Shown: in pieces, positions 63,445-64,000 of the stretch | How positions within the stretch are numbered: position 1 is the first letter of the stretch | Layout: each line of letters begins with the position of its first letter | Origin: Vanrija pseudolonga | Taxonomy: Eukaryota > Basidiomycota > Tremellomycetes > Trichosporonales > Trichosporonaceae | Direction: 5' to 3' | DNA: 64,000 bases | Assembly (NCBI RefSeq): GCF_020906515.1 | Contig: NC_085850.1 | Span: 2,108,001-2,172,000 of the forward strand | The notes under the pieces: model-generated | Database searches by the model: none | What the model was told of the DNA's origin: nothing | Seen by the model: only the letters and a program-made list of their open reading frames with translations | Made by a program: the position numbers and the translations under genes

Positions 63445-64000
63445 CATGCGACCGACGACGGAGGCCAAGTCGACGTCGGCGGTGAGCTACGCTGCGCCCC
63501 CTGCACACCCGCCGCCACCTCCGCCGGCCGCAGAGCCAGACGAAGAACTCCCGCCGTACTCGCCGTGCCGGGGCGGCCCCTCATGCAGGGACCACAACAG
63601 CACGGCGCCGCAGCGCCCTTCGGCGCCCCGACATCCGTCCTACTCGGCATGGGCGCCGAGCGTCGTCCACTCGCGCGCTGGCCTCTCCCGCCTGCGCGCG
63701 ATGGAACGCGTCGAGAGCGATGAGGAGCGCCGAGAACGCGTGCGCAGGGAGCAGGAGGCAGAGCTCGCGCATTGGAGGGAGCAAGTCGCCCTGGCTACTA
63801 TCCTCCGCGAGGCGGAAGAGGAGCCTCGTCGCCCACTGTCACAACGCCAAGGAGACGCGGTATCGCATCCGCAACAACGCGGTCTGGACCCAGTGGCCTC
63901 GAGTGCCGCCCCTGCGCCGTCTCCGTCGCCGCCGTCGTCTTCCGCCCTAGGACTGCATGGCCTCGGAAGCAGCACACACGCCACCCCCGTCGCCGCGTCG
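63445..64000 (+). CDS. PY-motif disordered protein, 5' part only
   Basis: Open from the ATG at 63445 (MRPTTEAKSTSAVSY) to the end of the window, 185 codons, no stop. Pro-rich at first (HPPPPPPAAEP), then EELPPYSPC, which contains a PPxY motif of the kind bound by WW domains of Nedd4/Rsp5-type ubiquitin ligases. Next comes a charged helix (~ERVESDEERRERVRREQEAELAHW) broken by basic residues, then Ser/Pro/Ala-rich sequence. Strong G/C third positions. Family unknown; a Rsp5 adaptor or membrane-tethered substrate is one option. The 3' end lies outside the window. Confidence 0.6.

Noticed and set aside
1-64000. CRISPR arrays, bacterial operons, rRNA genes
   Set aside because: None seen; introns and protein families are eukaryotic throughout.

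Overview
The window is GC-rich nuclear DNA of a filamentous or yeast-like basidiomycete. Introns are tiny and frequent (about 31-60 nt, mostly GTGAGT donors, CTGAC/CTAAC branch sites close to the acceptor), genes are close together on both strands, and third codon positions are strongly G/C. This style fits Tremellomycetes, with Trichosporonales (Trichosporon / Cutaneotrichosporon / Apiotrichum) the best guess; that placement is inference, not a database result.

Layout. 0.3-10.8 kb: three minus-strand members (A, B, C) of a family of RNase III-fold proteins, with a phytanoyl-CoA dioxygenase-type gene between A and B. 11.6-16.9 kb: three F-box-like paralogs, each disturbed by one single-base shift, around a 2-oxoglutarate/Fe(II) oxygenase. 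17.4-20.5 kb: an amino-acid transporter and an NAD(P)-binding NmrA-like protein. 20.5-24.9 kb: a long stretch in which I see no gene. 24.9-26.2 kb: a homolog of plant 'pathogen-related' NTF2-fold proteins. 27.2-33.0 kb: RNase III family copies D and E, separated by a repeat-bearing spacer. 33.1-35.6 kb and 45.0-47.7 kb: two LtrA-like multispanning membrane proteins, clear paralogs by exon structure. Between them lie a mitochondrial membrane-anchored helical protein, two small proteins, a Cys/Met-metabolism PLP enzyme and a LYC1-like acetyltransferase. 47.9-51.6 kb: dienelactone hydrolase, DUF829/TMEM53-like and DJ-1/PfpI proteins. 52.2-53.1 kb: a directly repeated non-coding element. 53.5-57.8 kb: RNase III family copies F and G, divergent. 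59.0-64.0 kb: a Zn2Cys6 transcription factor with an 8-nt microexon, a His-rich small protein, a Cys-rich (metallothionein-like) protein and the 5' part of a PY-motif protein.

The main discovery is the RNase III family. Seven loci in 64 kb share one architecture: a variable, disordered and often coiled-coil N-terminus, then a cysteine cluster of the form C-x(3-4)-C-x-C ... C-G-x-C-x-C-C, then a single RNase III domain and no double-stranded-RNA-binding domain. Five copies (B, C, D, F, G) keep all four metal-binding acids. Copy E keeps them but has an in-frame TGA, and copy A has lost most of them and looks like a pseudoenzyme. I do not recognise this domain combination as a described family. 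It looks like a lineage-specific, rapidly diverging set of RNA-processing or RNA-defence proteins.

Most multi-exon models below were built by hand from splice signals, with reading phase checked across every junction. N-termini of copies A, C and F and of one F-box-like gene remain uncertain.
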